From assembly GCF_003112695.1 (NCBI RefSeq), contig NZ_BFBP01000014.1, positions 24,686 through 88,685 of the forward strand: a stretch of 64,000 bases of DNA, written 5' to 3'. Both the position numbers and the translations under genes were made by a program. Source of the stretch: Azospira sp. I13 (GTDB taxonomy: Bacteria > Pseudomonadota > Gammaproteobacteria > Burkholderiales > Rhodocyclaceae). The notes under the pieces were generated by a model. That model did not search any database and was not told the origin of the DNA. It saw only the letters and a program-made list of their open reading frames with translations. Shown here piece after piece: positions 1 through 8,739 of this stretch. Positions within the stretch are counted from its first letter, which is position 1. Every line of letters begins with the position of its first letter.

Positions 1-1
1 A

Positions 2-1669
2 AAACTGGTCGTCTCTGAACGTGCCGATGGGCAGATCGTTGCCCTCAACCGCCGTTACTTTGAGCTGGCGGTCCTGTATGCGATCCGTGATGAATTGAAA
101 TCGGGTGATCTGTTCATCCAGCATGGCGAGCGCTACGACGACTACCGGGAGCAACTGGTTGACGACGATACTCTGAATTCTGAGTTGGCCCAGTACGGCG
201 AAGTGACCGGTGTCGAAACCGACCCCAGAGCCTTTACGGAGACCTTGAAGGCGGCTTTGTTGGAGACCGCCGAAGCCGTCGATGCAGAGTTTCCGGACAA
301 CGCCTATGCCGAAATCGTCGATGGTCGGCTAATCCTGAAGAAGCCACCAGCCAGCGAACTACCGCCTGGCATCAGGACAATCGACCTGCTGATCACTGAG
401 CATCTGGAGAACATCAGCATTGTTGACGTACTGATCGACACGGAGCGCTGGCTGCAACTGCACAAGCTATTCCGTCCCTTGATGGGAACAGAGAGTCGGA
501 TCGAGGAATTGCGTCCAAGAGTAATCAGTACCTTGTTCTGTTATGGCTGTAACCTTGGGCCCACTCAGACAGCACGTTCAATTCGAGGGATGAGCCGCAA
601 GCAGATTGCCTGGCTCAACATCAAGTACATCACGGAAGAGGTACTGGAAAAGGCCATCGTCAAGGTTATCAACGCCTATAACAAGTTCGAATTGCCCAGC
701 TACTGGGGTTCAGGCAAGCATGCCTCGGCCGACGGCACGAAATGGAACCTCTACGAGCAGAACCTGATTTCCGAGCACCACATCCGCTACGGCGGCTATG
801 GCGGCATCGGCTACTACCATGTCTCCGACAAGTTCATCGCGCTGTTCAGTCACTTCATTTCCTGCGGCACCTACGAGGGTACGCACATCCTCGATGGGTT
901 GATGACCAACACCTCAGATGTCCGGCCGGATACCATCCATGGCGACACCCAGGCCCAGAGCTACACGGTGTTTGCGCTTTCCCATCTCTTAGGCATTAAG
1001 CTGATGCCGCGCATCCGTGGCATCAAGGATCTGGTGTTTCATCGGCCCGAGAGTAACAAGAGGTTCGTCCATATCGATCGTCTTTTCAGCGACGACATCA
1101 ACTGGCAGATGATCGAAACCCATCTGCCAGATATGCTGCGCGTGGCTGTCTCGATCAAGCTTGGAAAGATTTCAGCATCGGCTATCCTGCGCCGCCTCGG
1201 TACTTACAGCCGAAAGAACAAGCTGTATTTCGCCTTTAAGGAACTCGGCAAGGTAGTCCGAACCATGTTCCTGCTGAAATATGTTGGTGACGTTGAACTG
1301 CGCCGGCTCATCCACGCAGAAACCAACAAGTCGGAGCAATTCAATGGCTTTGCGAAAAAACTCTTCTTCGGTGGAGAAGGGGAGATCGCCGAAAACCTGC
1401 GCCACGAACAGCGCAAGGTCATCAAATACAACCATCTGATCGCCAACATGGTCATCTTGCACAATGTGGTGGGGATGAGTCGGGTCCTAAAGCAACTACG
1501 AGCCGAAGGTTCTCTGATCAACCAGGAAGTGTTGGCTGGGCTGGCGCCATACCGGCTGGAGCACATCAATCGTTTTGGTGACTACGTGCTGGATTTCCGA
1601 CGTAAGGCCGCGGTGCTAGATGATGGGTTCCGAATTTTGGAGGCTGAATCAGCAAACCAAGGTCAATGA
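2..1669 (+). CDS. tnpA: Tn3-family transposase, C-terminal part (5' end outside window)
   Basis: The frame is open from base 2 with no stop, so the gene enters from the left; about 555 codons are visible of the roughly 970-1000 usual for Tn3 TnpA. The DDE catalytic core is visible: Asp in SADGTKW (codon at 731), Asp in HGDTQAQS (codon at 944) and Glu in NKSEQFNGF (codon at 1334). The C-terminus (YRLEHINRFGDY) is typical of the family. It would carry out replicative transposition through 38-bp terminal inverted repeats. The TTG at 95 is internal, not the real start. Base composition is clearly lower in G+C than the chromosome to the right, consistent with transfer. No resolvase is in view. Confidence 0.93.
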   Translation, partial: KLVVSERADGQIVALNRRYFELAVLYAIRDELKSGDLFIQHGERYDDYREQLVDDDTLNSELAQYGEVTGVETDPRAFTETLKAALLETAEAVDAEFPDNAYAEIVDGRLILKKPPASELPPGIRTIDLLITEHLENISIVDVLIDTERWLQLHKLFRPLMGTESRIEELRPRVISTLFCYGCNLGPTQTARSIRGMSRKQIAWLNIKYITEEVLEKAIVKVINAYNKFELPSYWGSGKHASADGTKWNLYEQNLISEHHIRYGGYGGIGYYHVSDKFIALFSHFISCGTYEGTHILDGLMTNTSDVRPDTIHGDTQAQSYTVFALSHLLGIKLMPRIRGIKDLVFHRPESNKRFVHIDRLFSDDINWQMIETHLPDMLRVAVSIKLGKISASAILRRLGTYSRKNKLYFAFKELGKVVRTMFLLKYVGDVELRRLIHAETNKSEQFNGFAKKLFFGGEGEIAENLRHEQRKVIKYNHLIANMVILHNVVGMSRVLKQLRAEGSLINQEVLAGLAPYRLEHINRFGDYVLDFRRKAAVLDDGFRILEAESANQGQ

Positions 1670-1744
1670 CTATTGATTTCTTCAGGAAAAATCCCAATAT
1701 CATGAATTGCCATGCACGTGCGTGGTTACTTTTGGGAGATGCTC

Positions 1745-2077
1745 ATGAGCAAGACACTGACCACCAATGGTTCCGTTACGATGAAGAATCTTAATGGGAC
1801 CTCGGACAAGGACTGTAAGTGCGGATCTTGGTTGGACCACTGGAAGGTCTTCACCAAGGTTTCCTCAACGCCAACATGTCATGTAGCGGGGTGCAATTCA
1901 CTGGCGGAGGTAGGGGCGCACGTAATACTGCCGAAGCTTGATAATGAAGCACTTCGAAAACTCAACTACATTGCACCGATGTGCAAGTCGCACAACGGCC
2001 AGCCAGACACAGAGTTCAGATCCAAGCCCGACAGCATTTTCGTCAGCGCAAATAAGGCGCTGACCTGCGGAACCTAA
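1745..2077 (+). CDS. Small Cys/His-rich HNH-like hypothetical protein, transposon passenger
   Basis: A 110-residue protein. The ATG at 1745 is preferred over the in-frame ATG at 1712 because a GGGAG lies a few bases upstream of it. Near the N-terminus is CKCGSW followed by DHW; then CHVAGC, GAHV, and MCKSHN. This Cys/His spacing resembles a treble-clef/HNH zinc-binding fold (CxxxxC ... AHV ... CxxHN), but a complete HNH catalytic set cannot be confirmed by eye. It sits between the transposase and the presumed right end of the element, so it is probably a passenger gene. Function is not recognised; a nuclease-like or nucleic-acid-binding role is only an inference. Confidence 0.6.
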   Translation: MSKTLTTNGSVTMKNLNGTSDKDCKCGSWLDHWKVFTKVSSTPTCHVAGCNSLAEVGAHVILPKLDNEALRKLNYIAPMCKSHNGQPDTEFRSKPDSIFVSANKALTCGT

Positions 2078-2096
2078 GCCTCAATTGATGAGAAGA

Positions 2097-2126
2097 GGGT
2101 AAGGCCAGTCAAAACCAGCCTTACCC
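2097..2126. terminator. Perfect 9-bp stem-loop after the passenger gene
   Basis: GGGTAAGGC at 2097-2105 pairs with GCCTTACCC at 2118-2126 around a 12-nt loop. It follows the passenger gene stop by about 20 bp. No clean T-run follows on the + strand (AAAACCAAG), so function as an intrinsic terminator is uncertain. Confidence 0.4.
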
Positions 2127-2168
2127 AAAACCAAGTTATTTTCCTTTTACGAACAATAAATTAAGTTG

Positions 2169-2206
2169 TTTTTTTGAGGATTTCGCGCGATTCCCGGCCG
2201 ACCCTC
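2169..2206. repeat. Candidate right terminal inverted repeat of the Tn3-family element
   Basis: Read outward-in from 2206 on the minus strand this 38-bp stretch starts GAGGGTCGG and ends in an A-run. It lies exactly where AT-rich transposon-like DNA gives way to GC-rich chromosomal coding sequence (the truncated hydrolase). 38 bp is the usual terminal-repeat length in the Tn3 family. The matching left repeat is outside the window, so this remains a positional inference. Confidence 0.35.
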
Positions 2207-2207
2207 T

Positions 2208-2618
2208 AATTGTGATGCTCTGGCCGCCCAGGTGCTCCTCGGCCCCATGCTGGATCCCAGCATGACCCTGCTGGGGGATGCCGAGCGTCTGCGCTCCGAC
2301 CTCCAGCCCCAGACCTGCGCCCAGCGTTACGCCCAATACCTGCCAGGTTCCGTGGAGCGACTTCACCCCTACGCCGCTCCCCTCGCCTGCCGTCGCCTCC
2401 AGGGCCTGCCCCCGGCCTACATCGCCACGGCCAAATGCGACGTTCTGCACCGGGAAGCCGAACAGTACGCCGCTGCCCTGATCGCCGCTGGCGTACCCAC
2501 CCAGATCACCCGTTTTGACGTCAAGCACGAGGAATTGCCCCGGCATGCCCCCTTGCTGGCTGAAGTCTCGGCCTTCCTCCGTTACCGCCTGGCGTCCCAG
2601 GCGACCGCTCGGGGCTGA
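2208..2618 (+). pseudogene. 3' fragment of an alpha/beta-hydrolase (HSL/esterase-like) gene
   Basis: About 136 codons remain. The text reads ALAAQVLL-GPMLDPSMT, then LHPYAAPL, LQGLPPAYIATAKCDVLHREAEQYAAAL and a conserved-looking C-terminal helix, which matches the last third of family IV (hormone-sensitive lipase-like) esterases, including the catalytic Asp (CDVL) and probably the His (KHEE). The nucleophile motif GDSAGG and the oxyanion HGGG are missing because the frame runs back into the transposon end near 2206 and stops at 2175. The gene was evidently disrupted by the insertion. A GTG at 2232 exists but has no convincing ribosome site. It lies 60 bp upstream of the efflux operon. Confidence 0.75.
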
Positions 2619-2678
2619 TGCCCTGGCTGCGCCCTTCCGCATTTCATTTTCCAGCTTTCACATTCCGAAAGGTCCGCC

Positions 2679-3941
2679 ATGTTCCCCTCCAAGCGCCTCA
2701 CCCTCCCCCCCTACTCCCGGCGTACCGCCATCAGCCTTGCCCTGGCCGGGATCGTCACCGTTACTGCCGCTGCCTGGGGACTCAGCAGTGGTAACGAAGC
2801 GCACGCCAATACGCCCCCCACTGCCGCCACCGTGGATGTTGCCGCCGTGCTCAGCCGCAGCATTGTGGATTGGCAGCAGTTTTCCGGCCGCCTGGAGGCG
2901 GTGGACCGGGTGGACATCCGCCCCCAGGTCTCCGGCATTCTCACCGCCGTACATTTCAAGGATGGCGCCGTGGTGCGCAAGGGCGACCTGCTGTTCACCA
3001 TCGACCCGCGCCCCTTTGCCGCCGAGGTGGCCCGGGCCCAGGCCCAGGTGGCTGCAGCGGAATCCCGGGCCGCCTATACGGCGACGGAACTGGCCCGGGC
3101 CGAACGACTTTTGGCCGACAACGCCATCGCCAAGCGGGATTTCGAAGAAAAGCAGAACCAGGCCCGGGATGGCGCCGCCAGCCTGCAAGCGGCCCAGGCC
3201 GCCTTGAAGGTGGCCCGGCTGAACCTGGAATACTGCGAAATCCGCGCCCCCATCGATGGCCGCCTGTCCCGGGCGGAGGTCACTCCGGGCAACCTCGTCA
3301 CAGCCAATGCTGGCGCGCCCCTCAGCAGCATCGTGGCGGCAGCGCGCATCTACGCAGCCTTCGAGGTGGATGAACAGAGCTTCCTCAAGTACATCAATGC
3401 AGCCAGCAGCGGCCAGACACCGGACCTACCGGTCAGCCTGGGGCTGGCCAACGAAGTCGGCTACTCCCGGGAAGGCCGCATCCACTCGGTGGACAACCGC
3501 CTCGATACCGCCTCCGGCACCATTCGGGTGCGCGCCCTCTTCGACAACCCGGATGGCCGCCTGATCCCCGGCCTCTACGCCCGCATCCGCCTGGGGGGCA
3601 GCCAGGAGCGCAATGCCCTGTTGATCAACGAAAAGGCCGTCGGCACTGACCAGGATAAGCGTTTTGTCCTGGTGGTGGGGGCCGACAACAAAGCCGAATA
3701 CCGGGAAGTACGGACTGGCGCCACTCAGCACGGCCTGCTGGTGGTCGAGCAGGGGCTGCAGGCGGGTGAGCGCATCGTCGTCAATGGCCTGCAACGCATC
3801 CGCCCGGGTGACCTGATCAATCCACAGACCACCCCCATGCCAGGGGGGGATGCAAACGACGGGGGGCAGGAAGCGGCCAAGGTCCCGGCTGCCGCCCAGA
3901 CCCCAACCGACTCCCCCGCCGCTACGGGCAAGGCCGGTTGA
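2679..3941 (+). CDS. RND efflux periplasmic adaptor (membrane fusion protein), AcrA/MexA type
   Basis: 420 residues. An N-terminal membrane anchor/signal (ISLALAGIVTVTAAAWGL) is followed by the biotinyl-lipoyl half-motif (VSGILTAVHFKDGAVVRKGDLLFTIDPRPF), a long alpha-hairpin coiled coil (about 100-175), the second lipoyl half (LEYCEIRAPIDGRLS) and the beta-barrel and membrane-proximal domains (GLYARIRLGG ... VVVNGLQRIRPGDLI type). It bridges the inner-membrane pump and outer-membrane channel of a drug or solvent efflux pump. There is no lipobox Cys, so it is probably anchored by the N-terminal helix. First gene of a three-gene operon; the pump gene follows 25 bp later. Substrate cannot be read from sequence. 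Confidence 0.93.
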   Translation: MFPSKRLTLPPYSRRTAISLALAGIVTVTAAAWGLSSGNEAHANTPPTAATVDVAAVLSRSIVDWQQFSGRLEAVDRVDIRPQVSGILTAVHFKDGAVVRKGDLLFTIDPRPFAAEVARAQAQVAAAESRAAYTATELARAERLLADNAIAKRDFEEKQNQARDGAASLQAAQAALKVARLNLEYCEIRAPIDGRLSRAEVTPGNLVTANAGAPLSSIVAAARIYAAFEVDEQSFLKYINAASSGQTPDLPVSLGLANEVGYSREGRIHSVDNRLDTASGTIRVRALFDNPDGRLIPGLYARIRLGGSQERNALLINEKAVGTDQDKRFVLVVGADNKAEYREVRTGATQHGLLVVEQGLQAGERIVVNGLQRIRPGDLINPQTTPMPGGDANDGGQEAAKVPAAAQTPTDSPAATGKAG

Positions 3942-3966
3942 GCCCAGGCCCCAACAGGAAAACCCC

Positions 3967-6900
3967 ATGAATATTTCCAAGTTCTTCATCGATCGGCCCA
4001 TCTTCGCCGGCGTGATCTCGGTCCTCATCCTGCTGGCCGGGATTCTGGCCGTTTTCAATCTGCCCATTTCCGAGTACCCGGAAGTGGTGCCGCCTTCCGT
4101 GGTGGTACGGGCCCAGTACCCGGGGGCCAACCCCAAGGTGATCGCCGAAACGGTGGCCGCACCCCTGGAAGAATCCATCAACGGCGTGGAAAACATGCTG
4201 TACATGCAGTCCCAGGCCAACAGCGATGGCAACCTCACGGTGACCGTCAATTTCAAGCTGGGGGTGGACCCGGATAAAGCCCAGCAACTGGTGCAGAACC
4301 GGGTTTCCCAGGCCCTGCCCCGCCTGCCGGAAGACGTGCAGCGCCTCGGCGTGACCACCCTGAAAAGCTCCCCCACCCTGACCATGGTGGTGCACCTCAC
4401 CTCGCCGGACGGGCGCTACGACATGACCTATCTGCGCAACTACGCGCTGATCAACGTCAAGGACCGGCTGGCCCGCATCCAGGGCGTCGGCGAGGTGGGT
4501 CTGTTCGGCTCCGGCAACTACGCCATGCGGGTCTGGTTGGACCCGGGCAAGGTAGCCCAGCGTGGCATGACCGCAACCGAGGTGGTGCGCGCCATCCGGG
4601 AGCAGAACATCCAGGTGGCGGCCGGCACCCTGGGCGCTTCCCCCAGCCTGCCGGACGTGCAGATGCAGCTCAATGTGAACGCCCAGGGCCGTCTGAAAAC
4701 GGCGGAGGAATTCGCCGACATCATCGTCAAGACCTCCCCCGACGGCGGCATCACCCGCCTGGGCGATGTGGCCCGGGTGGAGCTGGCGGCGGCCGAGTAC
4801 GGCCTGCGGGCCTTGCTGGACAACCAGCAGGCGGTGGCCATTCCCATCTTCCAGGCACCGGGGGCCAATGCCCTGCAGATTTCCAGCGCCGTGCGGGAAG
4901 CCATGCAGGAACTGTCCCGGGATTTCCCGGACTCGGTGCAGTACGACATCGTCTATGACCCCACCCAGTTCGTGCGGGCCTCCATCGAGGCGGTGGTGCA
5001 TACCCTGCTGGAAGCCATCGCCCTGGTGGTGCTGGTGGTCATTGTCTTCCTGCAGACCTGGCGCGCCTCCATCATCCCCTTGCTGGCGGTGCCGGTCTCC
5101 ATCGTCGGTACCTTCTCCCTGATGCTGGGCTTCGGCTATTCCATCAACGCCCTCTCCCTGTTCGGCATGGTGCTGGCCATCGGCATCGTGGTGGACGACG
5201 CCATCGTCGTGGTGGAGAACGTGGAACGCAACATCGAGGCCGGGCTGACGCCCCGGGAGGCGACCTATCGGGCCATGCGGGAGGTTTCCGGCCCCATCAT
5301 CGCCATTGCCCTGACCCTGGTGGCCGTGTTTGTCCCCCTCGCCTTCATGACCGGGCTGACCGGCCAGTTCTACAAGCAGTTCGCCATGACCATCGCCATT
5401 TCCACGGTGATTTCGGCCATCAACTCCCTGACCCTCTCCCCGGCCCTGGCCGCCCTGCTGCTGAAGGGCCACGGCGAGCGGCCGGACTGGCTAACGCGGC
5501 AGATGGACCGCTGGCTGGGCGGCTTCTTCCGCCGCTTCAACCAGTTCTTCAACCGTTCCTCCGACCGATACGGCCATGGCGTTACCCATGTCATCTCCCA
5601 CAAGGCCGGCGCCATCGGTGTCTATCTGGCCCTGCTGGCCGGGGCGGTGGGGCTTTCCTACCTGGTGCCGGGAGGCTTTGTGCCCGGGCAGGACAAGCAA
5701 TACCTAGTCAGCTTCACCCAGTTGCCCAACGGCGCCTCCTTGGACCGCACCGAAGCGGTGATCCGCAAGATGAGTGAAATCGCCCTGGCGCAACCCGGGG
5801 TGGAACACGCCATCGCCTTCCCCGGCCTTTCCATCAACGGTTTTACCAATAGCTCCAGCGCCGGTATCGTCTTCGTCGGCCTCAAGCCCTTTGATGAACG
5901 CAAGGGCAAGGAGCTCTCGGCCGGTGCTATCGCCGCCGCCCTCAACGAGAAGTACGCAGCGATTCCCGATAGTTTCATCGCCGTCTTTCCGCCGCCGCCG
6001 GTCATGGGGCTGGGCACCGTGGGCGGCTTCAAGATGCAGATCGAAGACCGGGGCGCCCTGGGCTATGCCGAACTGAACAAGGCAGCCAACGACTTCATGG
6101 CCGCAGCCCGCCAGGAGCCGGCCCTGGGGCCCATGTTCTCCAGCTACCAGATCAACGTGCCCCAGATCGACGTGGATCTGGACCGGGCCAGGGCCAAGCA
6201 GTTGGGGGTTTCGGTAACCGACGTCTTCGACACCATGCAGATTTACCTGGGCTCCCAGTACGTCAATGACTTCAACCGTTTCGGCCGGGTTTATCAGGTG
6301 CGGGCCCAGGCCGATGCTCCCTTCCGGGCTCACCCGGAGGATATCGGCCAGTTGAAGACCCGTAACCAGGCTGGGGAAATGGTTCCCCTCTCCTCCCTGG
6401 TCAAGGTCCGCCACACCTTTGGCCCGGAAATGGTAGTGCGCTACAACGGCTACACCGCCGCTGACATCAACGGCGGCCCCGCCCCCGGCTATTCCTCGGC
6501 CCAGGCCGAAGCCGCCGCGGAACGGGTGGCCGCCGCCACCCTGCCCCGGGGTATCAAGTTCGAGTGGACCGACCTCACCTACCAGAAAATTCTGGCCGGC
6601 AATGCGGGCTTCTGGGTCTTTCCCATCAGCGTGCTGCTGGTCTTCCTGGTGCTGGCGGCCCAGTACGAAAGCCTGACCTTGCCCCTGGCGGTGATCCTGA
6701 TCGTGCCCATGAGCCTCTTTGCCGCCCTGGCCGGGGTCTGGCTGACCGGTGGCGACAACAACATCTTCACCCAGATCGGGCTGATGGTGCTGGTGGGGCT
6801 GGCCTGCAAAAACGCCATCCTCATCGTTGAATTCGCCCGGGAACTGGAGATGCAGGGCAGTACGCCGATCCAGGCCGCCATCGACGCCAGCCGGTTGCGG

Positions 6901-7170
6901 CTGCGGCCCATCCTGATGACCTCCATCGCCTTCATCATGGGGGTGGTACCCCTGGTGCTATCCAGCGGTGCCGGCGCCGAGATGCGCCACGCCATGGGCA
7001 TCGCCGTGTTCTTTGGCATGTTGGGCGTCACCCTGTTCGGCCTCTTCCTCACACCGGTGTTCTACGTGGTGCTGCGCACCCTGGACAAGAAGCACAAGCT
7101 CCATTCCGCCACCCATCACGATGCCCCGCTGGTGGCCGGCCCCTCTGCCTACCATGCTTCCCAGGAGTAA
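3967..7170 (+). CDS. RND efflux pump permease, HAE1 (AcrB/MexB) family
   Basis: 1067 residues from ATG 3967 (MNISKFFIDRPIFAGV, the classic start of this family; AGGAAAA lies just upstream). A longer in-frame extension to 3850 overlaps the adaptor gene and is not family-like. The proton-relay residues are intact: the Asp pair in VVDDAIVVVENVER (410, 411) and Lys in GLACKNAILIVEF (948). Twelve membrane helices with two large periplasmic loops are expected. It exports hydrophobic compounds by proton antiport. Only 4 bp separate it from the outer-membrane factor gene, so the three genes form a complete tripartite operon. No local regulator gene is present; the neighbour upstream is a broken hydrolase. 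Confidence 0.96.
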   Translation: MNISKFFIDRPIFAGVISVLILLAGILAVFNLPISEYPEVVPPSVVVRAQYPGANPKVIAETVAAPLEESINGVENMLYMQSQANSDGNLTVTVNFKLGVDPDKAQQLVQNRVSQALPRLPEDVQRLGVTTLKSSPTLTMVVHLTSPDGRYDMTYLRNYALINVKDRLARIQGVGEVGLFGSGNYAMRVWLDPGKVAQRGMTATEVVRAIREQNIQVAAGTLGASPSLPDVQMQLNVNAQGRLKTAEEFADIIVKTSPDGGITRLGDVARVELAAAEYGLRALLDNQQAVAIPIFQAPGANALQISSAVREAMQELSRDFPDSVQYDIVYDPTQFVRASIEAVVHTLLEAIALVVLVVIVFLQTWRASIIPLLAVPVSIVGTFSLMLGFGYSINALSLFGMVLAIGIVVDDAIVVVENVERNIEAGLTPREATYRAMREVSGPIIAIALTLVAVFVPLAFMTGLTGQFYKQFAMTIAISTVISAINSLTLSPALAALLLKGHGERPDWLTRQMDRWLGGFFRRFNQFFNRSSDRYGHGVTHVISHKAGAIGVYLALLAGAVGLSYLVPGGFVPGQDKQYLVSFTQLPNGASLDRTEAVIRKMSEIALAQPGVEHAIAFPGLSINGFTNSSSAGIVFVGLKPFDERKGKELSAGAIAAALNEKYAAIPDSFIAVFPPPPVMGLGTVGGFKMQIEDRGALGYAELNKAANDFMAAARQEPALGPMFSSYQINVPQIDVDLDRARAKQLGVSVTDVFDTMQIYLGSQYVNDFNRFGRVYQVRAQADAPFRAHPEDIGQLKTRNQAGEMVPLSSLVKVRHTFGPEMVVRYNGYTAADINGGPAPGYSSAQAEAAAERVAAATLPRGIKFEWTDLTYQKILAGNAGFWVFPISVLLVFLVLAAQYESLTLPLAVILIVPMSLFAALAGVWLTGGDNNIFTQIGLMVLVGLACKNAILIVEFARELEMQGSTPIQAAIDASRLRLRPILMTSIAFIMGVVPLVLSSGAGAEMRHAMGIAVFFGMLGVTLFGLFLTPVFYVVLRTLDKKHKLHSATHHDAPLVAGPSAYHASQE

Positions 7171-7174
7171 GGTC

Positions 7175-8641
7175 ATGACGACACCCACTTCATCTTCCCT
7201 TCCCGTCGCCGGATTGCTGGCATCCCTCCTGCTGCTGGCAGGCTGCTCGGTGGCACCGCCCTACCAACGGCCGGTCGCTCCGGTGCCCGAGGCCTATAAG
7301 GAAGCCACGGTCAACACCGCTGAGACACCCCACGCCGACGGATCATGGAAGCTGGCCCGGCCAGCGGATGAAGCTAGCCGCGGTGCCTGGTGGGAGGTCT
7401 TCCAGGACGAACGCCTCAATGCCCTGGAAGCGGAAGCCCAGGCCGCCAACCAGGATCTCAAGGCCGCCGCCGCCCGCCTCGGCCAGGCCCGGGCCCTGGA
7501 GCAGAATACCCGGGCAGCCCGCTATCCCCAGGTCAATGTGGGTCTGGGCCCGACCCGCCAGCTTGCATCGCCAGCGGCCCAGGGCTTGCCTGCCGATGCG
7601 GACACCTCCCCAGTCACCCTGTGGCGAGGCCAGGCCACCTTCGCCTATGAGGCCGACCTGTTCGGGCGTATCGGCACGACTGTGGACGCGGCCCGTTTCG
7701 ACAGTGAACGCCAAGGCGCCCTCTTCCACAGCACCCTGCTGGCCCTGCAGGCCGATGTGGCCCAAGCCTATTTCATGGTACGGGAGCTGGACGCCCTGCA
7801 CGCCCTCTACCGGGACACCATGAAGCTGCGGGAGGAAACCCTTGCCCTCTTCCAGCGCCGCTTCGACGCCGGCGACATCAGCGACATGGAACTGGCCCGG
7901 GCACAAACCGAGCTGGCAGCGGCCCAGGCGGAAGCGGACGGGGTCGTCCGCCAGCGGGCAGTGGCCGAACATGCCCTGGCCATCCTGCTGGGCAAGACAC
8001 CGGCGGAGTTTTCCCTAGAAGCTCTCCCCTTGGGACGCATTGCCATCCAGCTACCCGCTGGCCTGCCCTCCTCCCTGCTGGAACGGCGCCCCGACATCGC
8101 TGCTGCCGAGCGGGCCATGGCAGCCGCCAATGCCCGCATCGGTGCGGCTCAGGCGGCTTTTTTCCCCAGCCTCAATCTGACCGGCAGCATCGGTTATGAG
8201 GCCCATCGGGCCGGTGACCTGTTCAAGAGTGCCAGCCGGGCCTTCGTCCTGGGGCCTCTGGTGGGCACCCTGCTCAGCCTGCCGGTGTTCGATGGCGGCG
8301 CCCGGGCTGCCGGGGTGGATCGAGCCAACGCCGTCTATGACGAGGAAGTGGCCCGTTATCGACAAACCGTATTGCAGGCCTTCAAGGAGGTGGAGGATGG
8401 CCTAATCAATCTGCGCCTGCTGGAAAGCCAGCAACAGGCCCAATCCCGGGCCGTTTCGGCCGCCGAACGGGCCGCCCGGCTCTCCCACATCCAGTACCGG
8501 GAAGGCGCCATCAGCTACCTGGGGGTCATCGACGCCGACCGCAGCGCCCTGCAACAGCGACGCGCCAGCGTCACCCTGGATGGCGAACGGGCCCGGGCTA
8601 CCGTCAGCCTCATCCGCGCCCTTGGCGGGGGTTGGGGTTAG
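7175..8641 (+). CDS. RND efflux outer-membrane lipoprotein channel, NodT/OprM family
   Basis: 488 residues from ATG 7175, which follows the pump stop by 4 bp. The lipoprotein signal (SLLLLAGCSVAPPYQRP, Cys24) marks an outer-membrane lipoprotein. Two OEP repeats follow, each with the typical coiled-coil pattern (YPQVNVGLG, LLERRPDIAAAERAMAAANARIGAAQAAFFPSLNLT in the second). It forms the trimeric TolC-like exit duct of the efflux pump encoded by the two upstream genes. The family length is usual. A strong bidirectional terminator ends the operon about 45 bp downstream. Confidence 0.95.
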   Translation: MTTPTSSSLPVAGLLASLLLLAGCSVAPPYQRPVAPVPEAYKEATVNTAETPHADGSWKLARPADEASRGAWWEVFQDERLNALEAEAQAANQDLKAAAARLGQARALEQNTRAARYPQVNVGLGPTRQLASPAAQGLPADADTSPVTLWRGQATFAYEADLFGRIGTTVDAARFDSERQGALFHSTLLALQADVAQAYFMVRELDALHALYRDTMKLREETLALFQRRFDAGDISDMELARAQTELAAAQAEADGVVRQRAVAEHALAILLGKTPAEFSLEALPLGRIAIQLPAGLPSSLLERRPDIAAAERAMAAANARIGAAQAAFFPSLNLTGSIGYEAHRAGDLFKSASRAFVLGPLVGTLLSLPVFDGGARAAGVDRANAVYDEEVARYRQTVLQAFKEVEDGLINLRLLESQQQAQSRAVSAAERAARLSHIQYREGAISYLGVIDADRSALQQRRASVTLDGERARATVSLIRALGGGWG

Positions 8642-8682
8642 TCCCGAGACCTGAAGGCCCCATTAGCAGGCAAATCCCAAAG

Positions 8683-8715
8683 AAAAAGGCCCCGCGACTG
8701 CGGGGCCTTTCTTTT
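8683..8715. terminator. Bidirectional intrinsic terminator between the efflux operon and guaA
   Basis: GGCCCCGC (8688-8695) pairs with GCGGGGCC (8700-8707) around the tetraloop GACT, flanked by an A-run on the left and TTTCTTTT on the right. It can end the efflux operon on the + strand and guaA on the - strand. Confidence 0.9.
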
Positions 8716-8739
8716 CCGGGGAAGGATGGTGCCGCCGGA

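Noticed and set aside
3922..5472. 516-codon minus-strand frame antisense to the RND pump
   Set aside because: Gly/His/Gln-rich mirror of RND codons with no start signal or motif.
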